From Cyanophora paradoxa (lineage: Eukaryota; Glaucocystophyceae; Cyanophorales; Cyanophoraceae): 64,000 bases of DNA. Both the position numbers and the translations under genes were made by a program. This document shows, piece after piece, positions 34,771-50,611 of the stretch (positions are counted from its first letter, which is position 1; the number at the start of each line of letters is the position of its first letter). The notes below the pieces were generated by a model that saw only the letters and a program-made list of their open reading frames with translations, was not told the DNA's origin and did not search any database. Location: the NCBI GenBank assembly GCA_004431415.1, contig QPMI01000449.1, forward strand, positions 1 to 64,000, given 5' to 3'.

Positions 34771-35642
34771 GTTGGAAGTCTTCGCTTGATGAGACTAGGA
34801 GAGAGCTGGCTTTGCTGCCCGCAAAGAGTGAGGACGGTGGCGCGCTCCTGGCTTTTAAAAAATTTATGCGCTGGAATTATGAGCGAACCTCAGCGAAGGG
34901 CCCGGGTTAGATAGGGGCAGTTGCGTAAAGGGAATGGCGCAGGCGGCGCACGGGTGGGACACCCACGTGAAGTTTCTTGAGTCACTTGGCTTCCTTTGGC
35001 TTCAGTTTTCCCAAGTTTTCCTGTTTTCCAGCACATTTCGAGAAATTTGCGCGGGAAATGACGATCGGGATTCCGGGTACGCATACGTATGCATCGGAGC
35101 AGCGATCGGAGCGGCGCCGGCGCCGCCGCCGCCGCGCCGCCTGCGCGGGTCAGCGCGGCTGCCAATGCCTGCCATTGCCTGCCAAAGCGCTGTCACAGTG
35201 TCAGGCACAGCTAGCCGACTCGCGTTCGGTCCGAGCAGCTGCAGCCTGCAGCTGCAGGACGTCAGATCTTCAAGGGGCTTTTGCTATAGCTAGACGGGCC
35301 CGCGGTCCGCGGCGCGGCCGGGAGACAGCAGCAGCAGAAGCAGCAGCAGCTTGGACTCGCGCGCGCGCGCGGCGCGGCACAGCTAATTGTATAACTCTTG
35401 ATCTAAGTATATAACTTGACCGTCGACGTCGACGTCGAACCGCGTGCACGGCAGTTAAACGTCCAGTCCCAGGCCAGAGCTGTAGATAATTAGAACGCGC
35501 GCGCCAGCATGGGAGGAGGTGCTGCAAAGCAAGCTGCGCCTGCACCGGGCGCGGCGACGTCAGGTGCGCTGCGGCACGCGCATGCGCGCGCGACGCTCAA
35601 TCATCGGCTGCGGATCGCAATTGCCCATTAATATGATATATT
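34771..35642. other. Intergenic between divergent genes
   Basis: Probable shared upstream region of the small Cys protein (-) and the GST (+). Contains CTGCAG/GCAGCTGC-rich palindromes at 35235-35260, a GCAGCAGCAG stretch at 35327-35350 and a GTCGACGTCGACGTCGA run at 35422-35438. No gene supported. Confidence 0.4.
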
Positions 35643-37681
35643 ATGGCTACGTGCACGTGCGCAGGCCCCGGCGCTCACGCTGGCGGTTCCGGCGCCGCGG
35701 GTACCGGTGCCGGTGCCGGAGATCTCAAGCTCATCGGTTGGGTGTACGCGCTCTTCTTCAAAATGCGCAGCTGCAGCTACGCCGCGGCAGCTCTCAGATT
35801 GCTTTTGCTAACGCGCCCGCGCCTTCGCATGCGCAGGGGGTGCCCGTTTACTCAGCGCGTGTGGCTGGCGCTTCACGCCCGCGGCATCAAGCACGAGTTT
35901 GAGCTCATCGACGGATTGAACAAGCCCGAATGGTGATCATGAGCGCGATCGCAGGAGATCTAGACTCAGAATGCGTCTGTGCTATCCTTGCTTGTTGCGT
36001 GGCCTGAACGAGTCCTCTCCTTTTCGCCCGCAGGTTCCTTAAGCTCAACCCTAAGGGGCAGGTCCCAGTGTTGGGTGCGCCTGCAATATTAATATTAATT
36101 ATAATTGCCAAACTGCGGCATGCATCTAGGCATGCATCTAGGCACCGTAGTACCTTATCTATGCCTCCAATTAGGCTGCGCGCCTCGTTGGATATAGTTG
36201 AATCCGGCCCGGCGGTCCGAGTAGCCGCACCGGCGCCTAAACCCTCCCGGCCCGCCCCGCCCCGCCCCGCCCTGCAGTGCACAACGGGCGGCACATGCGC
36301 GAGAGCCTCGTCCAGATCTACTACCTGGTGCGCCCCGGTCCGGTCCTGCCAGCTCGGCGGAATCTACCCCGCGCGTGGTACTACAGCTCAGCGGCTGGCG
36401 ATGCGCACGCCGGCCGTGGAAGGCCTAGCTATAGCTATTAGGAAGAAGAATCCGAAGCAAGCCCGAAGCCGGGGGGATTAAGCTTGCTTGCTTAAAATTA
36501 AAGCTTTCTTAAAGAGTTCAACGCCGCGCCGCGCAGGAGGACGCGTTCCCGGGCTCGCCGGCGCAGCCCTCGCTCCTCCCCAGCGACCCCTTCGAGCGGT
36601 CCGCCCCGCCCCGGCCCCCCCTCCCCCGGCCCCCCGCCCCCCGCCCCCTTCTCCGGGCTCGCCCTAGGCCTTTCTCAACGTCCGGATCCGGCCGGACCGG
36701 CCCGCGCTCGTAGAGCTCGAGCGCTCGAGCACTAGCGCGCGCTGCGCCGAATTCGAAGCTGCCTTGAGCTCTTATAATTATATATTACAAACTATAGCTA
36801 GGCCCAACAAATGCAATTGCAAGCGCTGACGCGGGCGGGGCCGGGCAGGGCGCAGGTGCGGCTGTGGGTCGAGTGGGCCGGCTCGGAGCTGCACCCCGCC
36901 GTCATGGCTCTCCTCCGAGCCAAGGGTGGGCCCCCTTCGCTTAAGCTTCCGCCCCGCCACTTAAATAAGCTTCTGAAGAAGAGAGAAGAAGAAGAAGAAG
37001 ATCGCTTCTGAGCGGGCGCCTTTAATTTAATCTGCCTTGCCCCGCAGAGGAGGCGGACCGCCCGAAGCTGGTGGAGGCGATCGCGGACAAGCTGCGGCAC
37101 CTCGCGGCCGGCGTGCGGGCCGAGCCGATCTTCCGCAGCCCCACCGTCACGCTGGTGCGCAGCTGCAGCCTCGATCTCCCCCATGCCATCTTATATAATT
37201 ATCTCTGCGTGTCATCCGGTCCGGTCGATCTGAAATTTGATCCAGGTGGACTGCGCGCTGGTGCCGATCCTGCAGCGCCTCGAGCACGTCGGGAGGGCGT
37301 GGCGCGGCCACGGCATCCCGGACGGGTGCGCCATGTTTTGGTTGCTAGCTAGAGCCCTGCCTGAATTCGAAGGCGAATCGGCTCAAAAGAGGAATAAAAC
37401 GAAATGTCCGGAGATCGCAAGCGCGCGCTTGGCGTCCTAGGGCCCCTCTTAACTTCCGATTCGATCTGATCTGATATAATCTAATCTAATCTGATCTGAT
37501 CTGATCTGATCCGATCCGATCCGATCCGATCCGATCTGATCGCCGCGCCGCGCGCAGGCCCGACTTCGAGCCCGTGTGGGGCTACTTCAGGCGCCTGGAG
37601 GCGCACCCGGCCGTGCAGCGGGCCTCCTTCGACCGCGAGGCCCAAATGGACTACTACACGCGCATCTGGCTCAAGCACTAG
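35643..37681 (+). CDS. Cysteine-type glutathione S-transferase (omega/lambda-like)
   Basis: Thioredoxin-fold GSTs with an active-site Cys act as thioltransferases or dehydroascorbate reductases rather than classical conjugases. ATG at 35643 leads to LKLIGW; an intron with GCTAACGC branch motif joins to GCPFTQRVWLALHARGIKHE, where CPFTQR is the N-terminal active-site motif. Then FELIDGLNKPEW, an intron, FLKLNPKGQVPVL with the cis-Pro glutathione site, RHMRESLVQIYYL, and the helical C-terminal domain: VRLWVEWAGSELHPAVMALL, KLVEAIADKLRHLAAGVRAE, VDCALVPILQRLEHVGRAW, FEPVWGYFRRLEAHPAVQRA, ending YTRIWLKH TAG at 37679. About six introns. The last one carries a CTAAT/CTGAT/CCGAT pentamer array. Convergent with the thioredoxin reductase, another redox gene. 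Confidence 0.85.
37457..37543 (+). repeat. Pentamer array CTGAT/CTAAT/CCGAT in the last GST intron
   Basis: About 16 tandem pentamers grade from CTGAT through CTAAT to CCGAT and stop about 15 nt before the GCGCGCAG acceptor. The unit equals the branch-point-like motif used by the other introns. Confidence 0.85.
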
Positions 37682-38479
37682 ATCTAGCTATCCATGTAGC
37701 TATTTCTGAATTCGAAGCCCGGCCAGTAGGTGCCCCCCCCCTCCCCCCCCTCCTCCCCTCCCTTCCCCCCCCTTCCCCGCCCCCCTCCCCCGGTCGGTGC
37801 AAGAAAAGTATGCGGCCGCCGGGCGCATGCGCGATCGATCGCCGTATCCAATGAGCAGATCATGATCGATCCAGATCTAGAGGCTTTTAGAATTCGACTT
37901 TCGAGCTTTAGGAAGATGTAGACCAGTAATGTAAATAGTTGACCCCAGATCCGATGATCTTGATACCTAGCTATATATATATAGCTATAGCGTTAGCCAA
38001 GCTGAGTGAATTTGTTTAGAATTTGAAACCATCGAAGCTGATTGCGCGGGCGCGCGAGCCCCCCAGCCGCGAGCTTAATTATATAACCCCCGCCCCAGGG
38101 GCTGGCCTTAGCTTGAGCTCCGCGAAAATTGCATGATTACTCCGGATTCTCGAAGCCCTTCTCGCCGCTGGGGATAAAGCAGAAATCGATCGATCCTCAA
38201 TTATTCAGACATTTACACGCGTACAATGCTCGCTCGTGATCAGAGATCTAGATCTAGATCTAGATGTCCAGAAGCTTAAGCTGACGTTGCAATTTGTCTG
38301 CATGTACAGTAGGGAGCTGAAAGCGGGGCGGAGTTGATCGCAAGCACTATCGCAAATAAGTGAATTCGAAATACAGGACAACTATGTGCAGGTTCGAGGT
38401 TCGAATTTAAATCATGGCTGATGGTCATGGGGCCGGGGGGCACCGAAGTCTACAGAAAATACATCGACGGCCGGCCTCG
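37682..38479. other. Intergenic, convergent 3' ends
   Basis: Between the GST stop and the SECIS of the thioredoxin reductase. Contains a C-rich patch (37733-37800), a TATATATATATAGCTATA word at 37971-37988 and an AGATCTAGATCTAGATCTAGA run at about 38245-38265. No gene supported. Confidence 0.4.
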
Positions 38480-38570
38480 GACCTCGATCGGCGGGCGTGT
38501 CAGGGGGCCCCGACGCGGTGGCGCGTTTGCGGGGCCCCCTTCATTGTGCGCCGCCGAGAAGTCGACGAGG
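38480..38570 (-). promoter_or_regulatory. SECIS element in the 3' UTR of the thioredoxin reductase
   Basis: On the minus strand the order is: lower stem CGGCGG..., ATGA (38544-38541), an 11-nt GC helix AGGGGGCCCCG, an apical loop carrying the AA pair (CAAACGCGCC), the complementary arm CGGGGCCCCCT, then TGAC (38502-38499), then GCCCGCCG to close the lower stem. ATGA opposite TGA(C) gives the non-Watson-Crick quartet expected of a eukaryotic SECIS, and the helix between quartet and loop has the usual length. It lies about 200 nt past the in-frame TGA. Strong visual match; folding was not computed. Confidence 0.85.
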
Positions 38571-38676
38571 ACGTGTCGCGCTCGGAAGGCTACGCTAAGC
38601 TATAGCTACTTTTAAAAGGCTTGTGAGACTGAACTAATATAAGAGGCCGAGCGGCAGGAGAGAGAGACGAGGCGGG

Positions 38677-38742
38677 AAGCCCGGGCGCGGGCCGGCCCTC
38701 CGCGGCTGAAGCCGCGGACGGACGGCCGGGGAGCGCCCGGGC

Positions 38743-38744
<2 letters not shown>
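38677..38744 (-). promoter_or_regulatory. Stable hairpin just after the Sec codon (possible recoding element)
   Basis: A perfect 12-bp inverted repeat (AAGCCCGGGCGC / GCGCCCGGGCTT) encloses an inner CCGCGGC-TTCA-GCCGCGG stem. It starts four nucleotides after the TGA and overlaps the final TAA. Selenocysteine redefinition elements in some animal selenoprotein mRNAs are hairpins placed a few bases 3' of the UGA; a similar role here is inference. Confidence 0.6.
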
Positions 38745-44059
<5,315 letters not shown>

Positions 44060-46754
44060 CGCTGCTGCCAATTTCAATGCAAGCTAGCTGCAGCCCTCGA
44101 GCTCAAGCCTTCGTGTGTATACGCGTACGTGGATGAGGACCGGAGTAATCCAACGGCACTCCAGGCGCGGCCGCGCGGCGGATCTGTTTGCCGCCGCACG
44201 CTACGCCCTGATGATGGCTAACTGTCACTTATCTCGGCCCAGGCGCCCACGATCTCTTCGTTCGCCCGGCTGCTGCGCTCGGTCGATGTCTTGCTAGCTA
44301 GCCTAAGCTAGGAAGCTGATGAAGCAACTGGTTCGAGAAGGATCGGCGGCGGTGCCACCGTGCCACGGTGGCCGGGCACGAGACCGACGCCGCCGACGGT
44401 GAATCCCCCCCCTTGCGCTCAATTTCGGCCAAATTGCGGCCAGGAAATGGTGAATTTCGGCCGGCCGCGTCATTCGAATTCGCCGATCCGATCGAATTCG
44501 AAACGGTGCGTGTCATCGCGATCGCGTGGCATGGCGTTAATTCGCGCGAGCGCTAGCGCTCCAGGCCGGCGGCGCCGGCGCCCGCGGGCCGCGGCCTGGC
44601 CCGCAGGCCTAGGCTAGCCGCTGAGCGATGCGCCGCCGGCCATGCATATGCAGGCGCCGCCGGGCCGGTAGGTATACTAGTACGGTTGGCATACTAAGTA
44701 TGCATGCGCACTGCGCAGTAGTGGCCCTCCACTGCGGCACTGGCCTGCAGGCTGCAGGCCCAGTGCAGCCACTGTCACAGTGTGCAGGGGCCGGGCGCCG
44801 GCGGGCTGGGACCCGGGAGCTCAAGCCTGGCTCAGGCTAGGCCCGAGCCAGTGAGGGCGATGAGGGCTGCAGCCTGCATCGGGCGCAGCGAGTTTGATGG
44901 AGAGCATGATTCATGATCATGAGGCGCTTGAGGATCCGGACCGGCGGGGGTAAAGGTCCGACGGTCCGGGACTCCGGGAAAACGTTCAACGGAGAACGGG
45001 TCACATGCATGATCAATTGCAAGGAGCGGCGCTAGCGGCGAGCTCGAGCTCCGAGGCCCCGGGCGGGACCGAGCATATGCATGCAGCGGCAACGGCAAAC
45101 TTTAATTATAAGGGCTGCGCATGCGGGCCGCGTGCAGGGGCGGGGAGGCCAATTGCAAGGACCAAAGCCATGTCCAAAGGCCATGCATATGGCCAAGTAC
45201 CGCAGTTACGAGGCCTAGAACCGCGGTCCGCGATGGCCCGGCCATGGGCGGGGCCGCCAGGCGGACGGTTACCGGGGATCCGGAGGCCTAGGCAAGTTCA
45301 AGGACCGGGCCGCATGTATATAGGCACGGGCGGCGAGCTTGAACACAAGCTTAAGGCGAGGGCCGCGAGCGGGCGGGGTGCGACGAGGTTTGCATTGCAG
45401 GCGTGGCGGAGCCGGAGGCGGAGCCGGAGGCGGCCCCGGCCCCGCGTGCGCCCGACGCCCCGGCAGGGGGTGGGGTGGGTGGGGGTGGGGGGGTGGGAGG
45501 GGGAAGGGGGGGGGGGGGGATGGCGGGCGCAACGGGCCAGGAGCGTTAGCTGTGTATAGCATGCGTATGCTTGCAATTGAGCTTCACAGGCCATCCGATG
45601 ATCGCGAGCTCGAGGCAGGCCCGTGAGCTCGATTACGAGGGCCGCGCCGGCGCCAGGCCGGAGCCGCGCGCGCGGCGGCGCGACGCCGGCCTTCCAAATA
45701 CAATTTTGCAATCGGCTCCTGAAGTTCTTTCGGCTTCAGTCTTTGTGAAGGCCGCAGTACTTTTTGAAATTAAAGGGGCAGCGTGCACGTGCCACGGTGT
45801 GTGTGATTCATAAATGCCTGGCCTCTTTAGTTTATTGCAAGGGGGGACGAAGACCGAAGGGCTTCTCCCAGCTTGCTTCCCGTTCCCTCGCTTCAGCCAA
45901 AATTTTTCTAGGAGGCCGTTTTCGAGGTCCAGTATGCAACACCAGAAAAACATGATGCTTTATTCGCGATCCGATTGGCTCGGTGGACCGGTCAGCCTTC
46001 GACTGTCGAGCGTCAAAGTCGAGCTCGCGAGAGCTCTCTCGAACTCGCGAAAAGTGGTTTTCGAGGGGAAAACCAACTTCTCTCTCACTCCGGGCTCTTC
46101 CTTGCGCGGTTAATTATAACCGGTTCTGCATGGAACCACTTCTCCCTAGCTGTCTCGAGCACGCCCGGCCGTCCAGACCGTGCTCTCCGAGGCTCTTGCA
46201 ATTGCTGCGCTCAGCACGCCGCCGACATCGAGCTTACACCGCAGAACCGCGTGCGCCGCTGCCCGCAGCCAAGCACGCCGGCCGGGCCGGGCGATCTTGT
46301 TGCGCTCGGCACTGGGCCGGGGTACCGGTCGTTCTGCCGCGCGCATGTGCGTGCCACTAGGACTCTTTCATTAGATCCCGGTTCCCCTTGCACCCCCGGC
46401 GCGAAAATCGCGGCCGGGTCACCAGTATATGTGCCATCGCAGAAGAATCGATATCGCAAGACCTTAAGCTTTAGTTTATGTGCCTTTTCACACGAACCAC
46501 AACGAATTCTCGAAGTCCGACGTTCTAAATCCGCAGAGCCAACGCCGTGACGTCGACGTCCAAGCACAAATCCAAGATCTAGATCTGAATCTAGATATTG
46601 ATAGGCTACATATCTATGCCAGCTCCATTCTACTTGAGCTCGCATCCGATTTCATGCCATCGATGTCTAGGTCTGCGTCGGATTCCGAGCTGCTGGCACT
46701 GCATTAATATTATTATAATCGATCATTCGATCGCGAATTCATCATGAGGATCAC
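44060..46754. other. Intergenic, no supported gene
   Basis: Upstream of the reductase gene and downstream of the first NADAR gene. Palindrome-rich: GGCCTGCAGGCTGCAGGCC near 44740-44760, CTAGTACGG, ATGCATATGC words. A G-rich patch spans 45465-45520. Open frames on both strands are Arg/Pro-rich and unconvincing. I see no RNA gene. Confidence 0.4.
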
Positions 46755-49535
46755 TTAAGCTTGCGGGTCCGCGGGGGCGCACGATCGCGAGATCGAGCTG
46801 GGCGGCGAATTCGAGGCGGCCGCGGCCGCGTCTGCCTCCGTGAAGATCGCGTCTCCATCCGCGTCCACTGCTGCTGGAGCAAGCGCGGACTTCGGAGCCA
46901 GGAGGTCGACGTTAACGTCTGTTGCAACTGACCTGTGGGTTGCGGGTGCACGTGTACTATTAATTTTCGGCAAGGTGCAAGAGTAGATTGATCGAACTGA
47001 ATTCGAAGGGACTCACCTGTTAAGTTTGTTCGAATTCTCTCCGCCGTCTGAGATGGTTTGATCCTCCCCATCGACTTCTTGAGGGGCGGGGGCGTCTTGA
47101 GCTCTGCGCCAGTACCCGGTGAGACGTCATGACGTCGACGTCATCGTTGACGGTGGCTACGTTCGGAGTTCGATTTAATGTTGTCGTTTCTGCGCACCCT
47201 GTGCTTGCAGTGGCAGGCGGTACTGGTGTCGAGCTCGGGTTTGACTTGCTGCGAAATCGAACCAGGTCACACATGCACGCGCCGCAGAAGCGAGTAACCT
47301 TATTTAATGAGCTACCTTTTCTTAAGAGAGCGACGTTCTGCGGCCTCCTTCCGGCGCCTTTCTTTCTCGAGCTTGTCGCGACATTTCTGTGGAAGCCCTT
47401 GCGGCACGGATCGATATCGAGACTCCGCAACCGCAGACTCGTCGAGCTCGTCCCCGTCCGCCGTGGGTTCTGAAAAACGCATCTGCGGCTGTGGCTGCAC
47501 GCTCGCCTCCTGCTCCTGCTGCAGTTGCGGGGATCGCTCCTCCGCTGCTGGTGAGCCTGCGGCGGTTCGCGCAGCCGAGCTTAAAACTGCTGCTCCGTGG
47601 CCATTGGTTTCGCGGCTGGCGATCGGCGACTCGCGAACTGCAGCGGCCGCCACCGCTAACGCTGCGGCCGGCTGCAGCTGCATGTGCGCATCTAAAACCT
47701 TCTTCTCCGATTGCTCCTGCGATTGCCCATGGCTGCGAAAATGTCTTCAGGCGCGAAACGAGATCGAAAGCTATTTAATTTGAAACGATGACGCCTGCCA
47801 TACCTTGCAATTGGTGCTTGATAGCGATTGCGCCCTAAATCTTTGGCGACCGTGCACGTTGAGTTCTGAGCGGTCCTCTTCCGGGAGCCGCTGCTGCTGC
47901 GGGCTGCATCGACGTTGCGATCCTCCTCCGAGCCCTCCGACGTCGACTCGTCCAGCCTGCAGCTTGGACATGATATACAGCTATAGCATCGCGAAGCCGG
48001 CGCTAGAATTATATTTTCGCCTAGCTTTAAATTTAGGGCACCGCTGATTTAACGAACGAAAATATCGAGTTTGAGCGAACCGCCGCTTGCAGTGTTTCGA
48101 CGCGGAGATCGATCGCCGGGAATTCGAACTGGCCGGTGAATTCGAGTGGCGTCGCTCACGCGTTTCGTGGGAGCTAACGTCGCGCCGCCGCTCCGGATGC
48201 AGCTCGGCAGGCGCATGCGCAGCGCTTGCGATTGGCTCTTCCGAACGCTTGGACGAACTGCGCATGCGAGCGCAAGCGTCTTATATAATTTCATGTTCGG
48301 ATAGCCAGAGTTAACCTAGTAGCGCTCGAACACTTATCACATGCGGGCTCTCCGACCTCTTTGTGACGGAGTTCTTGGATCGACCCCTCTCGACCGTTAT
48401 CCATCCGGAGTTCTCAATTTCGGGACGCTGAGAATGCGTGGCGAATGTCCCGAACGCCGATGTCGACGGCGACGGCGACGTCGGCGCGCCCGGCGATCGG
48501 ACCGAACTCTCCGGAGTTTTCCTCTGCAGCCGCCGCAGCTCTTCGCGCACCTTGAAAGATAATAGTTGTGTAAGAAATGTATTGTTGACTCGCCTACCGC
48601 GAAACTAAAGGGCGAACCTCCATCAAGATTGCGCCGAGGCGGTTCTGGCCGCTCCCGTCGCCGCCGTCGCCCCAGTAGCGGTCGTTGGCTGTGCGCTCGA
48701 CAAGAGTGGCATCGGCGGTCCCAAGAAGCTGCGACGGATGTAAAATAATGATTGATTATGGATGCGAATGCACAAATTCAGGCTCGCGATCGTACCTTGT
48801 CTTTCAGCCGGCTGTTTTGGGTGAACTTGGCACGCACGGCCGCCAGCATTACTCGGTCCTTCACTTCATCCCATCCGGGCTGCAAGGCCTGGAACGCGCC
48901 CTGTGCGCGGGCCAAATTAAACGCGTCCCGCGGGGTCGCTGCCAGTCGGATCGACTCGGCATGCTGCGGCCAATGAGAGACAAACTTTTGCGCCTTTTTG
49001 CGAAATGTCACTGAGTCAACGCGAAAAATAAAGGAACTAATAACCCAAGCACCTGAAAGTAGTGCTCCGAGGTCCGCCAGAAGAGGGCGATTCCGCCTTC
49101 GAAGGGGCGCCTCGAAGCGAAGTCTTAATTCGCAAGCCAGAACGAAGCCTGTTAACGTTGGCAGCGCGGTTAGCTCTTTAAGATTATTTCCCCACATTCT
49201 GACCGGGAAGAAGTTCGTGAACTCGTAGAAGGCTTCGTCTCGGTTGTAGAACCAGATCGTGCCCTCCGGCGGGGCCGGCTTCGAATTCGGCTTAGGGGCG
49301 AGGGGCCCCGGCCTGCGCAAGGCCACATTCACGTTTAGATTCGAGTTCAGTCCTAACTGCCAGCTTGTAGCACATATACATATATATATATACCATTTTA
49401 CCCTAGGGGCGGTTTCGTGCGAAGAGGATGAGCTCTTCACACAGGCGTCGCTGAAATGTAAAGCGCTTGCTTCATCTGCTACGGAATCCTCCGAAGAAGA
49501 CGAAGGAGCAGGCCGCTGGATCTGATCAAACCTGA
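46755..49535 (-). CDS. NADAR-domain protein 1 with a long disordered tail
   Basis: NADAR (YbiA/RibX-like) proteins are glycosidases or hydrolases on ribose N-linkages; some bacterial ones remove ADP-ribose from guanine. The domain is complete over four exons: GTIWFYNRDEAFYEFTNFFP, FEGGIALFWRTSEHYFQ, AQKF...AATPRDAFNLARAQG with KDRVMLAAVRAKFTQNSRLK, and LVERTANDRYWGDGGDGSG then QNRLGAILMEVREEL. The W-S/T-EHYFQ glutamate and the D-YWG-G...N-LG-ILM-VR block are the conserved active-site regions. Splices use GTGCG or GTATAT donors in compatible phase. Upstream a Ser/Glu-rich exon reaches about 49535; no ATG fits it, so the true start lies further 5'. Downstream exons (Ser/Arg-rich, Gln-rich, ending AVDADGDAIFTEADAAAAA and TAG at 46755) are probably its tail but could be another gene. 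Divergent from NADAR 2. Confidence 0.75.
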
Positions 49536-50611
49536 ATGGACAGTGGTTTCGAACACGAATGCAGCATTAAATCAGGGGAAGCGAAAACCGCACGTGGACT
49601 GGCTCGTGGCTGGCGCGCCCTCTCGATTTGCTGAGGCCGGGGCGGGTGATGCCTGCTCTCCCCGCGAAGCATTGCCGATCGCGAAATCGATTCGAGCGAG
49701 ATGAGAAGTGGGACAGAGAGCATCCCAGAGGCTTATCATATTATCAACGGGCCTGACCGTCGCCAGATTACGGCATCGCTTTCCTGCGAAGTCGGCGTCC
49801 CGAGTAGTGAGCGATATTTGCAGACGTGTACAGCGCAGAGCGTCATAGATCTAGAATTATGTACCGAAAGGCGCGAATATGTTGCGAATTCCAGAGCGAT
49901 GGTCGCGAGAGCTCGGGTTTCGCGCACGCCCATCTGGGCCCGCGCGCACGCGCAGAAGAAAACATAATTAGAAAAGGATGATCATGAAACCATGCGGGCG
50001 TAAAGACGTCTATGCGCACCATCAGCGGGCGCCTCGAATGATCCGCGTTCGGTCAGAAGCCGGCGAGCAGAAGGCCCCGCCGACGTCGACGGAGAGAACG
50101 TCGCTCGACCCCGCATAATCGTTCCGAGACAGTCGAAACAGCCGGCGAGAATTGAGCGCAAATCCATAAATCCGCGAGCTGCGCTGCAGCACGTTACCAG
50201 CTGCAGTGCCAGCTAGAGAACTTCAGGATATCGAATCACGTGCACGCCGATCGCGAGGCGGCGCCTCTCGTCTCTCCCCGACTGCAGCCGCGGCTTTAAT
50301 TTGAGCTTGCGGTCGAAATTCGCTCTCTAATTATAACCGACTCAAGCTCTCATGATCAAACTCCCGGGTCCTTTTCGGCCTGTTCTCTCTCGTTTCGTTC
50401 CTTTTCGGTCATTCTTACTAACTTGGTAATTTAAGGCTATAGCCCCTCTCATCAGATCATTCTACTCCCAAAACTGCAAGTCCCTCCAGAGACATTAAAT
50501 ATTCCCCTAGCTTTTACTAGGCTAACTAATCATTGAATTATAACCTTACCCTCTAGCTTCTCAGCTGTCTTAAGCTTACAGCAAGACGCCTTCCTGCAAG
50601 TGGAAGTTGCG
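49536..50611. other. Shared upstream region of the two NADAR genes
   Basis: Presumably contains the 5' exon(s) of NADAR 1. One minus-strand stretch (about 49540-49720) has protein-like ARIDFAIGNASRGEQASPAP, but no start codon could be tied to it. From 50285 to 50570 the plus strand is pyrimidine-rich and AT-richer, like a promoter/5' UTR of NADAR 2. Confidence 0.4.
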